From Mucilaginibacter sp. (lineage in GTDB: Bacteria; Bacteroidota; Bacteroidia; Sphingobacteriales; Sphingobacteriaceae), in NCBI GenBank assembly GCA_028288025.1, contig JAQBOM010000001.1, positions 124,001 to 188,000 of the forward strand: DNA of 64,000 nucleotides, in the 5' to 3' direction. This document shows positions 45,603-54,458 of the stretch, piece by piece (within the stretch, counting starts at the first letter, position 1; each line of letters begins with the position of its first letter). The notes beneath the pieces are model-generated. The model was not told the origin of the DNA. It did no database searches and saw only the letters and a list, made by a program, of their open reading frames with translations. The position numbers and the translations under genes are program-made.

Positions 45603-48329
45603 ATGGATGAAAAATTACAAGCTTTAAACCACACCTTGACAACCACTTACATGCCAGTTAAAAACCCAAATTCAGATGGAGGAACGAATACCCTTACCAC
45701 AGAAGAATGGACCCGGATTGTAAATGATTTTAATAATACGGAAGCGCCATATCCAAAAGAAAAAACGCTGTTTGGCCTTTTTGAAGAACAAGTATTAAAA
45801 TCGCCGGATGCTGTTGCGCTCCGGAAAGGTGATAAGACCATAACCTACGTTGAACTGAATAAACAGTCGAACAGGTTAGCCCATCTGCTTATTGACAGCG
45901 GTATTTTACCGGAAGATAACATCGGTTTATTGGTTACCCGCGATTTCGAAATGATAATCGGAATGATGGCCATTTTGAAATCAGGTGGCGCGTATGTTCC
46001 TATCGACCCCGAATATCCTATTGACAGGCAGGAATATATCTTTAATCAATCATTATTAAAAATGGTGATCGCCGATAAGGATTACCCGCTTCAAAAATTG
46101 ATCGATGAAAAAAAATTCATTGTAATCGACTTCAAAAACCTCAGCTCGTTTGACGACAAAAACCCGGGTTTAAAGATCGACAGCAAACAACTTGCATATA
46201 CCATTTACACTTCCGGGTCAACCGGAAGGCCTAAAGGTGTAATGATCGAGCACCATTCGGCCGTTAACCTGGTCCTTTGGGTTAATGATACTTATAACGT
46301 TGGCGGCAACGACCGCCTGTTGTTTATTACCTCCATGTGTTTTGATCTTTCTGTATATGACATTTTTGGCGTATTAGCCGCTGGCGGTACACTGGTAATT
46401 GCCGAAAGTAAGGAGATACAAAATGTTAAAACACTCCAGGACATGCTGGTTAAATATGATATTACCTTTTGGGATTCGGTACCAACTACAATGGACTATT
46501 TGGTACGGGACCTTGAACGTGAGCAGCCTGGTTACCGGCATACCGGGTTAAAAACAGTTTTTTTAAGCGGCGACTGGATTCCGGTTGACCTTCCCGAACG
46601 AATGAAAATATTTTTTCCGAAAGCTAAAGTTATCAGTTTAGGCGGTGCTACCGAGGCAACTGTTTGGTCGAACTATTTTCCCGTAGAGCAAACTGATAAA
46701 AGCTGGAAAAGTATCCCGTATGGGAAGCCGATCACAAATAATTTCTTTTACGTACTGGATGAACAGCTGCAACCTGTACCTATGGGGGTAATGGGCGATC
46801 TGTATATCGGTGGGGTAGGCGTGGCGCGTGGTTATGCCAATGATCCCGAAAAAACGCGTAATTCTTTTGTGCCCGACCCTTTTAATACGAGCCTGGGCGG
46901 GATAATGTACCGTACCGGCGACCTGGGCCGAATGATGCCCGACCTGAATATGGAGTTTTTAGGCAGAAAGGATAACCAGGTAAAAATACAGGGGTTCCGG
47001 ATTGAATTGGGTGAGATAGAAAGCGTTTTAAACAGCTACGAGATAGTAAGAAGCGCCGTTGTGCTGGCTAAGGATGATATAGACGGCAAGAAAATGCTTG
47101 TTGCTTACATTGTTCCAAAGCAAAAGTTTGACCGCGAAATAGTTGTTAATTTCTTAAAAACCAAATTACCACAATATATGGTGCCGGCGGTTTGGATAGA
47201 ACTTGACGAACTGCCGCTAACATCAAATGGAAAGATCGACCGGAAGTCGCTGCCTGATCACCAGGAAGCTATTGCAGAAAAGAAAAAAAATTATTTAGAG
47301 CCCGCCACCGAAACCGAAAAAGTGATGGCCGCGCTCTGGAAGGAAAGCATGGGCCTTGAACAGATCAGCGTTGATGATAACTTTTTTGAACTGGGCGGAC
47401 ATTCGCTGATGGCTGTCAGGATATTATCGAAGTTTGAGAAGAAAACTGGTAAGAATTTTCAGCTTTCAGTGCTTTTTAAATACCCCGATATCAGGTCGCT
47501 GAGTGATTTTATAGATAATTTTCAAAACGAATCCATTTACACTTCCCTTGTACCCATCAAACCTTCGGGAACTAAAGCGCCGTTGTATATTATTCATGGC
47601 GAGGGTTTAAATATCTTAAATTTTAGCCACCTGGCTACCTATGTGGATGCAGAGCAGCCGCTTTTCGGCCTGCAGGCCAAAGGGCTTAACGGTGTGGACG
47701 AACCTTTGGACAATCTGCCCGACATTGCAAAGCATTATTTGAGCGAAATATTGCAGCATAATCCGAACGGCCCATATTTATTAGCGGGATATTCATTTGG
47801 GGGGTACGTTGCCGTAGAAATGAGGAAGCAATTGGCCGACATGGGCAAGGAGGTAAAAATGCTGATGATGTTTGATACCAATGCCGAAAAAACGGAGTAC
47901 AAAGATTGGTATTCAGTTTTGCCGAAAAAGGTGAAAAGGCATTTGCCGAGGATCGTCAGGTCTTTGATGTATCAGCCGATTAATTTATTAAAAAATGCAC
48001 TTCGTAGGATATCAACTAAAATTGCTGAGAATTCTGCCAAAAAACGCGAGGCTAAAAACTTTTATCAGCAAATAAAAAATATAAAACAGAAGCACCTGAT
48101 AGCATTCAGAAAATACCCCATGGTTCCGTTTGACGATAAGGTTTATTTATACCGGGCAGATATTTGTGTGCACTATGTAAACGACCCGGAGTATCTGGGC
48201 TGGAAAAAATTTGCGAAAAAGGGCGTTCAACTGTTCCATGTTCCTGGCGATCACCTGTCAATGTTATTGCCGCCAAACGTGAAGGAATTTGCATCCATAT
48301 TGCAAAAATCGATGGATGAATGCCAGTAG
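45603..48329 (+). CDS. NRPS-like A-PCP-TE enzyme, predicted to activate cysteine
   Basis: 908 residues. A short C-domain-linker-like start is followed by an adenylation domain (YTIYTSGSTGRPKG, GRKDNQVKIQGFRIELGE, NGKIDRKSLP), a carrier domain with S601 in FFELGGHSLM, and a thioesterase with S731 (GYSFGG) and H884 (GDHLSML). There is no condensation domain. Hand alignment with GrsA gives pocket residues D-L-Y-D-F-S-L-V-W, close to the cysteine code D-L-Y-N-L-S-L-I-W; FDLSVYDIFG is also usual in cysteine-type domains. It may release an aminoacyl ester, amide or dimer. No carrier-activating transferase is nearby. Confidence 0.85.
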   Translation: MDEKLQALNHTLTTTYMPVKNPNSDGGTNTLTTEEWTRIVNDFNNTEAPYPKEKTLFGLFEEQVLKSPDAVALRKGDKTITYVELNKQSNRLAHLLIDSGILPEDNIGLLVTRDFEMIIGMMAILKSGGAYVPIDPEYPIDRQEYIFNQSLLKMVIADKDYPLQKLIDEKKFIVIDFKNLSSFDDKNPGLKIDSKQLAYTIYTSGSTGRPKGVMIEHHSAVNLVLWVNDTYNVGGNDRLLFITSMCFDLSVYDIFGVLAAGGTLVIAESKEIQNVKTLQDMLVKYDITFWDSVPTTMDYLVRDLEREQPGYRHTGLKTVFLSGDWIPVDLPERMKIFFPKAKVISLGGATEATVWSNYFPVEQTDKSWKSIPYGKPITNNFFYVLDEQLQPVPMGVMGDLYIGGVGVARGYANDPEKTRNSFVPDPFNTSLGGIMYRTGDLGRMMPDLNMEFLGRKDNQVKIQGFRIELGEIESVLNSYEIVRSAVVLAKDDIDGKKMLVAYIVPKQKFDREIVVNFLKTKLPQYMVPAVWIELDELPLTSNGKIDRKSLPDHQEAIAEKKKNYLEPATETEKVMAALWKESMGLEQISVDDNFFELGGHSLMAVRILSKFEKKTGKNFQLSVLFKYPDIRSLSDFIDNFQNESIYTSLVPIKPSGTKAPLYIIHGEGLNILNFSHLATYVDAEQPLFGLQAKGLNGVDEPLDNLPDIAKHYLSEILQHNPNGPYLLAGYSFGGYVAVEMRKQLADMGKEVKMLMMFDTNAEKTEYKDWYSVLPKKVKRHLPRIVRSLMYQPINLLKNALRRISTKIAENSAKKREAKNFYQQIKNIKQKHLIAFRKYPMVPFDDKVYLYRADICVHYVNDPEYLGWKKFAKKGVQLFHVPGDHLSMLLPPNVKEFASILQKSMDECQ

Positions 48330-48381
48330 TTCTCCATTGCCAAATAGAATATTCTTAAAAATTATATAAAAGTGTACTATA

Positions 48382-48822
48382 ATGAATACTGTTCCTCTTA
48401 CTAATCAAAACCTGGATGATTGTGTTGGCGTTTTTATTAAATCATACAACCAACCGCCCTGGAATTACCACTGGACCTTTGACAAGGCAAAACAGTACTT
48501 AAGCGAGTATATGAACTGTACCCAGTTTGTAGGGTTTATTTTATATGATGAGGGCGAGCCTGCGGGCGCAATCCTGGGCCACAAAAAAACATGGTGGACC
48601 GGGCCGCAATTTATGATAGACGAATTCTTTATCTCGCCAGAAAGGCAACGAAAAGGATACGGTAAAAAGCTATTGGATTTTTGCGATCAGTACGCCAATG
48701 AAAACGGTATTGAATTATTAATATTGATGACCAATAAGTATATGCCGGCCTATCAATTCTACACAAAATCGGGATATATCAATACCGAACAATACGTGTT
48801 TATGTTTAAGCAACTGCTTTAA
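48382..48822 (+). CDS. GNAT family N-acetyltransferase
   Basis: 146 residues with the GNAT fold: an N-terminal region ending WTGPQFMIDEFFIS, motif A RQRKGYGKKLLDFC which binds acetyl-CoA, and a C-terminal YQFYTKSGYINTEQYVF segment. The acceptor is unknown. It follows the NRPS-like gene by 52 bp on the same strand and may modify its product, which is inference from position. A stem-loop follows. Confidence 0.82.
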   Translation: MNTVPLTNQNLDDCVGVFIKSYNQPPWNYHWTFDKAKQYLSEYMNCTQFVGFILYDEGEPAGAILGHKKTWWTGPQFMIDEFFISPERQRKGYGKKLLDFCDQYANENGIELLILMTNKYMPAYQFYTKSGYINTEQYVFMFKQLL

Positions 48823-48848
48823 GCACATGAGTATTGCCCTTCATTGAA

Positions 48849-48879
48849 AATTACAATAACTGGTATAGTTGTTGTAATT
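48849..48879. terminator. Stem-loop after the acetyltransferase gene
   Basis: A 13-bp arm starting AATTACAATAACT (48849-48861) pairs with 48867-48879 (one G-U pair), loop GGTAT. There is no T tail, so termination is uncertain. Confidence 0.5.
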
Positions 48880-49169
48880 CCTTACACGACAGTTTTATTT
48901 CTTTAAGATTAATATGTCTTCTTATCGCTGAAAGAGCCCACTTCTTTCCGGCGTGAATCAGGTAACGGAATTTCCCGCTTTCCGGCCCTTACAAACCCAA
49001 TTCCCGTACTTTCCTTCTTATTAAATTATTATTTTTAATGTAATAAAAGTATCGAAAAATTAAGATAAGTATCTATTTAGATAAAAAAATTAATTAAAAT
49101 GTTATTGCGAAGATTAAATGGCACAAATTATGCTTTAGTGTACCAAACAACTTTACAACAATTACAACG
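48880..49169. other. AT-rich region upstream of the sugar transferase gene
   Basis: About 290 bp without a gene; with the stem-loop before it the gap is 347 bp. The second half is extremely AT-rich and presumably holds the promoter. No consensus element stands out. Confidence 0.35.
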
Positions 49170-50564
49170 ATGAACAACCGATACAAGCTTATCAATAATG
49201 TACTGAACGTTATTCTGGATTACTTCCTTTTAAACCTGTCGCTGATTACTGTATATAATCAAGCACACCACACGGCCTTTCACTGGCTTATCGATAAGGC
49301 ATTTTTGCATATTGGATTGATGTTCAATTTGCTGTGGCTTTTATCGGCAAATATTATCCGGTTATACCGGACGGAGTCGGATAATGAAGCTAAGGCATCG
49401 CAAAAGCTGATAGCAGCCTATACTTTTTATGTCGTTATCGTGTGTTATATAGTGCTGTTCCTCAATCCTATCGATACTTATTTAGTTACAAGGGAATTTC
49501 TGTTTAATTCGATGACCATGTTTGGCGTGTCAATTGGCGTTTGCCATATTTTACTGGCGCATTTCAGTAAGTATTTTGTTGTTGGCCGTACCTTAAGAAA
49601 AGCGATCATAGTAGGCGGTGGCCGCGCAGGAACCGAATTGTACAATCACTACAAAAACAACCTGCACAGGGGATATGTGCTGTTAGGGATGTTTGACGAT
49701 GAGCCTTCAAGGGTTACTGACGAACAATCATATTTGGGCGATACCAACGCATGTATGAACTATGTAATTGAAAACAAGGTGGACGAAATTATATGCGCTC
49801 TTCCTTATTCGCAGCACGACACCATTGAGCGTTTGATAAAAGATTCGGACAAAAACATGGTGCGGTTTAAACTGGTTCCTGATTTTAGCTACTACCAGGG
49901 TTCGCTGTTAAATCAAAGCATCAGCAATGTACAAGCATTGCCAATACGGGTTGAACCGCTTGAAGATGTTTTTAACCGCACTATAAAAAGGTTATTTGAT
50001 ATTGTGTTCTCGTCTTTGGTTATCGTATTTATTTTAAGCTGGTTGTTCCCAATCATTTATTTCCTGATAAAATGGGAGTCACCGGGCCCTGTGTTCTTTG
50101 TTCAAACCCGTTCAGGCTTGAATAATATACCATTCAACTGTTATAAATTCAGGAGTATGCGTGTGAATAGCGATTCCGATTCTGTTCAGGCTACACGCGG
50201 CGATTCGCGGATCACTAAATTAGGCGCTTTCCTCAGAAAAACCAGCCTTGACGAATTGCCACAGTTCTTTAACGTATTATTAGGCAACATGTCGGTTGTT
50301 GGTCCGCGTCCGCACATGCTGAGCCACACCGAACAATATTCAAAGCTGATCGATCAGTTTATGGTTAGGCATTTCATTAAGCCAGGTATTACCGGCTGGG
50401 CTCAAACCAATGGCCTGCGCGGCGAAACAAAAACCGTTAATGATATGCTTGCCAGGGTTGAGGCCGATGTTTGGTATATGGAAAACTGGTCGTTCTTACT
50501 CGATATAAAGATCATTTTTATGACCGTTTTCAAATCGGTATACGGCGATAAAAACGCATTTTAA
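49170..50564 (+). CDS. Undecaprenyl-phosphate sugar phosphotransferase (WcaJ/PssY-like)
   Basis: 464 residues: four N-terminal membrane helices, a Rossmann-like CoA_binding_3 region (KAIIVGGGRAGTELYNHYKNN), a re-entrant helix, then the bacterial sugar transferase domain (PGPVFFVQTRSG, FRSMRVNSDSD, LDELPQFFNVLLGNMSVVGPRPH). It starts exopolysaccharide or capsule repeat units by moving a sugar-phosphate to undecaprenyl phosphate. No further glycosyltransferases are adjacent, so it is an orphan initiator here. A terminator follows. Confidence 0.93.
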   Translation: MNNRYKLINNVLNVILDYFLLNLSLITVYNQAHHTAFHWLIDKAFLHIGLMFNLLWLLSANIIRLYRTESDNEAKASQKLIAAYTFYVVIVCYIVLFLNPIDTYLVTREFLFNSMTMFGVSIGVCHILLAHFSKYFVVGRTLRKAIIVGGGRAGTELYNHYKNNLHRGYVLLGMFDDEPSRVTDEQSYLGDTNACMNYVIENKVDEIICALPYSQHDTIERLIKDSDKNMVRFKLVPDFSYYQGSLLNQSISNVQALPIRVEPLEDVFNRTIKRLFDIVFSSLVIVFILSWLFPIIYFLIKWESPGPVFFVQTRSGLNNIPFNCYKFRSMRVNSDSDSVQATRGDSRITKLGAFLRKTSLDELPQFFNVLLGNMSVVGPRPHMLSHTEQYSKLIDQFMVRHFIKPGITGWAQTNGLRGETKTVNDMLARVEADVWYMENWSFLLDIKIIFMTVFKSVYGDKNAF

Positions 50565-50585
50565 TACCTGTTACAGAAAGGTAGG

Positions 50586-50615
50586 AGATTCCGGCTGCAA
50601 AGCCGGAATCTTTTT
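50586..50615 (+). terminator. Rho-independent terminator
   Basis: An 11-bp perfect stem (AGATTCCGGCT / AGCCGGAATCT), loop GCAA, T tail. Confidence 0.88.
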
Positions 50616-50637
50616 GTTTAAACGAAAAATCGAACCT

Positions 50638-50832
50638 TTAACTGCCCGACCTTTTCAGAAACTCATCCACAATATAGGTAATGAAGAACAACGCGATCAG
50701 CGCAACAAATGCTTCTACCTGGAAGGTAGATATCTTATAAGCAGGATCCTGCAGCTTAAATGCCAGGTTGAATACCACCAGGCTTATTATCGGTAAAAGA
50801 AGAAATCTTCTAATAATTATGGTAGTCTTCAT
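50638..50832 (-). CDS. Small two-helix membrane protein
   Basis: 64 residues from the Met at 50832: KTTIIIRRFLLLPIISLVVF forms the first helix, and VEAFVALIALFFITYIVDEFL the second, with a polar link containing QDPAYKIST. A longer form (76 residues) could start at 50868. No family is recognised. The paired hydrophobic helices with flanking basic residues make a real protein more likely than chance, but confidence is moderate. Confidence 0.5.
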   Translation of the reverse strand: MKTTIIIRRFLLLPIISLVVFNLAFKLQDPAYKISTFQVEAFVALIALFFITYIVDEFLKRSGS

Positions 50833-51003
50833 CAGATTTGCTCGAAGAGACGAATTTATCATTTTCATGTTCTAATCGGAAACTTTATTAAAAAGCTGGC
50901 GGTTTACTTATACGTTAATTTTTAATAAACGTTTCGATTTTAAATAATTTTTAAAGATAATTTTATTACAATTTTATAGCTATGAGAAATATCTCAATAA
51001 GAC

Positions 51004-52224
51004 TTAATCGATAATTCCTTTGGGCCGCGGTTTATATTTTATCAAAAACGCTGATCTTCTGATATAATGATTCATCGGCTCTTCAATAAATTTAAACAGC
51101 GCTATCGACACAGCGTTTAGGATGATAAAAATATATAAGAGGTTTAATGTATCGTATTCGAAAGGCGAATGCCAATTAACGTCCCATTTATCATACAGGG
51201 TAAACACATCATTATTTAACCGATTGAAAAGGCTGTGTAAAAGATTATAGACCCACCCCAGGTGGATAAGATAGAAAATGTACGAGCTTTTACCCAGCAG
51301 CTCCACAAAGGGTGTCGCCAGGCCGCGTTTTAATAACGTTGGTTCGGTAAGCAGGCCATAAAAAAACAAAGCGATGGCCGGCGGAAGCAAATAGTTATTT
51401 GTAATGATACCAACGGGGCTTTCGAGTCCTGCATTCCATGGCGGGATAATGGGCTGTAAAGCCGTAATGAAAATACAGATAAATATAGCCGTTAACCCCA
51501 GGTAAGTGAAATTGGTACTATTACTCCGTTTTATTCCGTTTTTAAGTATATATCTGGCGAGTTGGATACCCACAAAAAACTCGAAACATCTGCCTGCGAA
51601 CGTAAAAAGAAACATAAAAGTAAAATTCCCGAAAAAGCCATACCAGTCAACGTGGCTGAATATGAGCACAAGCAGTATCCCGAATAAGGTTATGAGAACT
51701 GGCTGGAGAAAAAGCTTATGATATTTTTTTGCGATCAAAAAAATTATCGGCGCCGATAGATAAAAACACTCTTCGACCGTAAGCGACCATCCCTGGGCAA
51801 TGCCACTATCCCAAAACCGGAAAAAAAACCCGCGCAAAAAAGTTATGTTCAACAGCATTACGCCCAAAGGATTTGATGAGCCTTTGGTTATCGCTTGATC
51901 ACTACTAAAATAGTAATAGATAAACGCGCCAATGGTGAGCAACAAATACATGGGATAAATGCGCGCCACGCGGTTTTTAAGATAATGTTTAAACCAATAG
52001 GGCGTTAAATGAAAACCCCTGTAATAGCGGTAGGTGATCAAAAACCCCGAGAGTACAAAGAAAATGGTAACCCCGATATGAAACTCGCCCAAAAAACGCC
52101 GGATGATATGTGGGTAGCTGTTGTCGAATACGTAGGCAAAATGCGATATAAATACAAGGTAAGCGGCAAACGCGCGCATCCCTGTCAATGCCGGAATATA
52201 ATTTTGCTGGGGTCTTTGTGACAA
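51004..52224 (-). CDS. Acyltransferase 3 family membrane protein
   Basis: 406 residues with about ten helices and the family N-terminus LTGMRAFAAYLVFISHF (R and H of the active region), followed by FHIGVTIFFVLSGFLITYRYY and WSLTVEECFYL. OafA/YrhL-type enzymes O-acylate surface polysaccharides or lipids from the inner membrane. Proximity to the sugar transferase suggests a role in exopolysaccharide decoration; the genes are on opposite strands, so not one operon. Confidence 0.9.
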   Translation of the reverse strand: MSQRPQQNYIPALTGMRAFAAYLVFISHFAYVFDNSYPHIIRRFLGEFHIGVTIFFVLSGFLITYRYYRGFHLTPYWFKHYLKNRVARIYPMYLLLTIGAFIYYYFSSDQAITKGSSNPLGVMLLNITFLRGFFFRFWDSGIAQGWSLTVEECFYLSAPIIFLIAKKYHKLFLQPVLITLFGILLVLIFSHVDWYGFFGNFTFMFLFTFAGRCFEFFVGIQLARYILKNGIKRSNSTNFTYLGLTAIFICIFITALQPIIPPWNAGLESPVGIITNNYLLPPAIALFFYGLLTEPTLLKRGLATPFVELLGKSSYIFYLIHLGWVYNLLHSLFNRLNNDVFTLYDKWDVNWHSPFEYDTLNLLYIFIILNAVSIALFKFIEEPMNHYIRRSAFLIKYKPRPKGIID

Positions 52225-52328
52225 ATCTTATTAAATTGAAAAATCTAAGATGAATTTTTTAAACGGAAAAATAAAGCGCGACTAAATTCAAATCCTATTA
52301 TATATAAGGAAACCTGCGTTCCATGCCA
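52225..52328. other. Upstream part of the repeat-filled gap
   Basis: No gene or clear promoter motif beyond the repeats. The gap from 52225 to 52656 is otherwise filled by the 97-bp repeat units and about 70 bp of plain sequence. Confidence 0.3.
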
Positions 52329-52584
52329 GTTGTTTACACATCAATTTGTCCCGTTAGGTTTTGGTCAATTGTTTACACATCAATTTTGTCCCGTTAGGGA
52401 CAACCCCTTTGTAGAAAGGTTATTCAAAGATGCTTTGCCCCGTTAGGGGCTACCCAATTCGTTATATATCAGAAATCTGTCTTCCGGGTCAATTATTTAC
52501 ACATCAATTTGTCCCGTTAGGGACAACCCCTTTGTAGAAATGTAATTCAACAGACGCTTTGCCCCGTTAGGGGCTACCCAATTC
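52329..52584. repeat. 97-bp repeats, each with two GTTA-loop hairpins
   Basis: Copies at 52364-52460 and 52488-52584 are nearly identical, and a partial copy starts at about 52329. Each unit holds TTGTCCC-GTTA-GGGACAA and, about 35 bp later, GCCCC-GTTA-GGGGC. The spacer between the copies is 27 bp. This is too long to be a CRISPR repeat. No coding frame. Confidence 0.8.
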
Positions 52585-52656
52585 TACAAATGGGTGTCCC
52601 CTATGAGGAAATACCAATTGTTAAATGACGTTTAAGTTTGTTTACAAACACGAAGG

Positions 52657-53607
52657 CTAAAGCGCCGATCCCTGTATCACATCCCTCGTTAATATTTTTT
52701 GGTCGATATAGTATTGTATTTCCGACTTTTTGAGGCCCCAGTTTGGTGCGATGAGCAACTCCATATCGCTAAGGCCGAACAGGCGCTGGATAACAATACC
52801 CGGTCGGATCAGCGGAAGTAGCTCACATAAAAAATTGGCGTATTCGTCGAGGGTAAAAAGTTTAAACGGTTCGCGTTTGTATTTAACGCCCATAACCGAG
52901 CCTTCAACAATATGCAGGTGGTGAAACTTAACAAATGTTATCTGCGGGAAACGGTTGATCTCATCGGCGTATCGCAGCATCATTTCGGTAGTTTCCCAGG
53001 GGAATCCAAAAATGGTATGCACGCAAACATCAAGCTTGCTGTTTTCGAGTAAACCCAGGGTGTTTACCAGATCATCATGGCTGCAGCCCCGGTTGATCTG
53101 CGACAGGGTATCGTTATAAATTGATTCCATGCCCATTTCCAGGTCGACATCGAAGCGATCGGTATAACTTTCCAGCAGGGCTATTTTTTCGGCGTCGATA
53201 CAATCAGGCCGTGTGCCTACCGACAGGCCGACGATATCTTCGGTGCCATAGCTCAAGGCCTCGTCATACATCATTTTTAAATAATGAGTTGGCGCATAGG
53301 TATTGGTATTCGGCTGAAAATAGATAATGAATTTATCGGCTTTATTCCCTTTCCGGGCACGTTCCATGCCCTGGATAACTTGTTCGCGAACAGTGGGCGC
53401 ATTGCGCGAAACCGAAGGCGTAAACGAATCGACATTGCAATAGGTACAGCCGCCATAACCTTTGGAGCCATCGCGGTTGGGGCAGGTAAAGCCGCCATCA
53501 ACAATTACCTTGAAAACACGGTGCCCTTTATATTTTTCGCGCAGCCATGCCCCGTAATTGTTATATCCCTTAAAGCCTTGTTTACGCGCTATTTCTGTAA
53601 CCTGCAT
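52657..53607 (-). CDS. TIGR01212 family radical SAM protein (YhcC-like)
   Basis: 316 residues. The Fe-S motif of this family is visible in FTCPNRDGSKGYGGCTYCNVDSF: Cys in CPNRDG, then GGCTYC. Later GLSVGTRPDCIDAEKIALLE and FGFPWETTEMM match the family core. Function is unknown; it is conserved widely in bacteria. Start at 53607 gives MQVTEIARKQGFKGYNNYG, as in homologues; an earlier Met adds six residues. Confidence 0.9.
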   Translation of the reverse strand: MQVTEIARKQGFKGYNNYGAWLREKYKGHRVFKVIVDGGFTCPNRDGSKGYGGCTYCNVDSFTPSVSRNAPTVREQVIQGMERARKGNKADKFIIYFQPNTNTYAPTHYLKMMYDEALSYGTEDIVGLSVGTRPDCIDAEKIALLESYTDRFDVDLEMGMESIYNDTLSQINRGCSHDDLVNTLGLLENSKLDVCVHTIFGFPWETTEMMLRYADEINRFPQITFVKFHHLHIVEGSVMGVKYKREPFKLFTLDEYANFLCELLPLIRPGIVIQRLFGLSDMELLIAPNWGLKKSEIQYYIDQKILTRDVIQGSAL

Positions 53608-53682
53608 TGCTGCAAAGATACACATAATCGGCTACGCATGTTTTCATGTGCATTGTTAAAAATGCATATGACATATAGAAAA

Positions 53683-54390
53683 TTACTCGGCCCTTGTGAT
53701 CCTGCCTGAACCTACAGTGCGGACATCAGAGATATTTGCATGCCCCGAATAGACCACACTTCCGGAGCCGACGATACGGGCTGATATACTATTATCCGCA
53801 GCGAAGTAGGCATTGCCCGAACCGGCTATCGATACTGACGCGTTATTGGTTTTGAATTCCTTTCCCAGCATTTCGCCCGATCCGGCAATTGATATGCTGG
53901 CGTCGTGCGAAGTGCCGTTCAGGTGAAGCGAACCTGATCCGCTGATGGCAATATGCAACCCTTCAGACTTCACCGAAGAAGTAATATTGCCCGAACCGCT
54001 TATAGTTAACTTTACATTATCGCCGCTTAAAATTCCGTCGACGGTTATGGTGCCCGAACCAGCGTTTGCCAGGGCCGACAATGATTTCGCGGTTACATAA
54101 ATATTAATTTCTCCTTTATGGTCATCATCATTCCAATCATGATTATGTTTGAATTTGATCTTTAATTTTTCGTTTTCAACTACCGTTTCAATTTCGTTGA
54201 GGACAGATGCATCGCCGGTAAGGCGTAAGCTTTCGGTCCCGTCGATCTTCACATGTACGTGAAAGGGCCCGCCCGAGGCAATGCTGTTAAACCCGGAAAT
54301 TTCCCTTTTTTGTTCAGATTGGGCGAATGTGTTTTTTGTAGCCGCTATAAATAAGAATACGGCAAAAATGGAGTAGGTTATTTTTTTCAT
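53683..54390 (-). CDS. Head-GIN (DUF2807) domain secreted protein
   Basis: 235 residues with signal peptide (to FAQ). The mature protein is a right-handed beta-helix-like series of repeats of type ISGSGNI, IAGSGEM, IVGSGSV (roughly residues 110-230), the DUF2807 pattern. Its N-terminal half contains IETVVENEKLKIKFKH, also typical. Function is unknown; these proteins are periplasmic or surface-exposed in Bacteroidota. Confidence 0.88.
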   Translation of the reverse strand: MKKITYSIFAVFLFIAATKNTFAQSEQKREISGFNSIASGGPFHVHVKIDGTESLRLTGDASVLNEIETVVENEKLKIKFKHNHDWNDDDHKGEINIYVTAKSLSALANAGSGTITVDGILSGDNVKLTISGSGNITSSVKSEGLHIAISGSGSLHLNGTSHDASISIAGSGEMLGKEFKTNNASVSIAGSGNAYFAADNSISARIVGSGSVVYSGHANISDVRTVGSGRITRAE

Positions 54391-54458
54391 GACACTTGTT
54401 TATATACAAGATGCGTCTGATTTGCTAAACGTTGCATGAAATTATAAGATTGGTAATA

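Noticed and set aside
52329..52584. CRISPR array
   Set aside because: Units are 97 bp and only two complete copies exist, with a 27-bp spacer and no cas genes nearby. CRISPR repeats are usually 24-48 bp.
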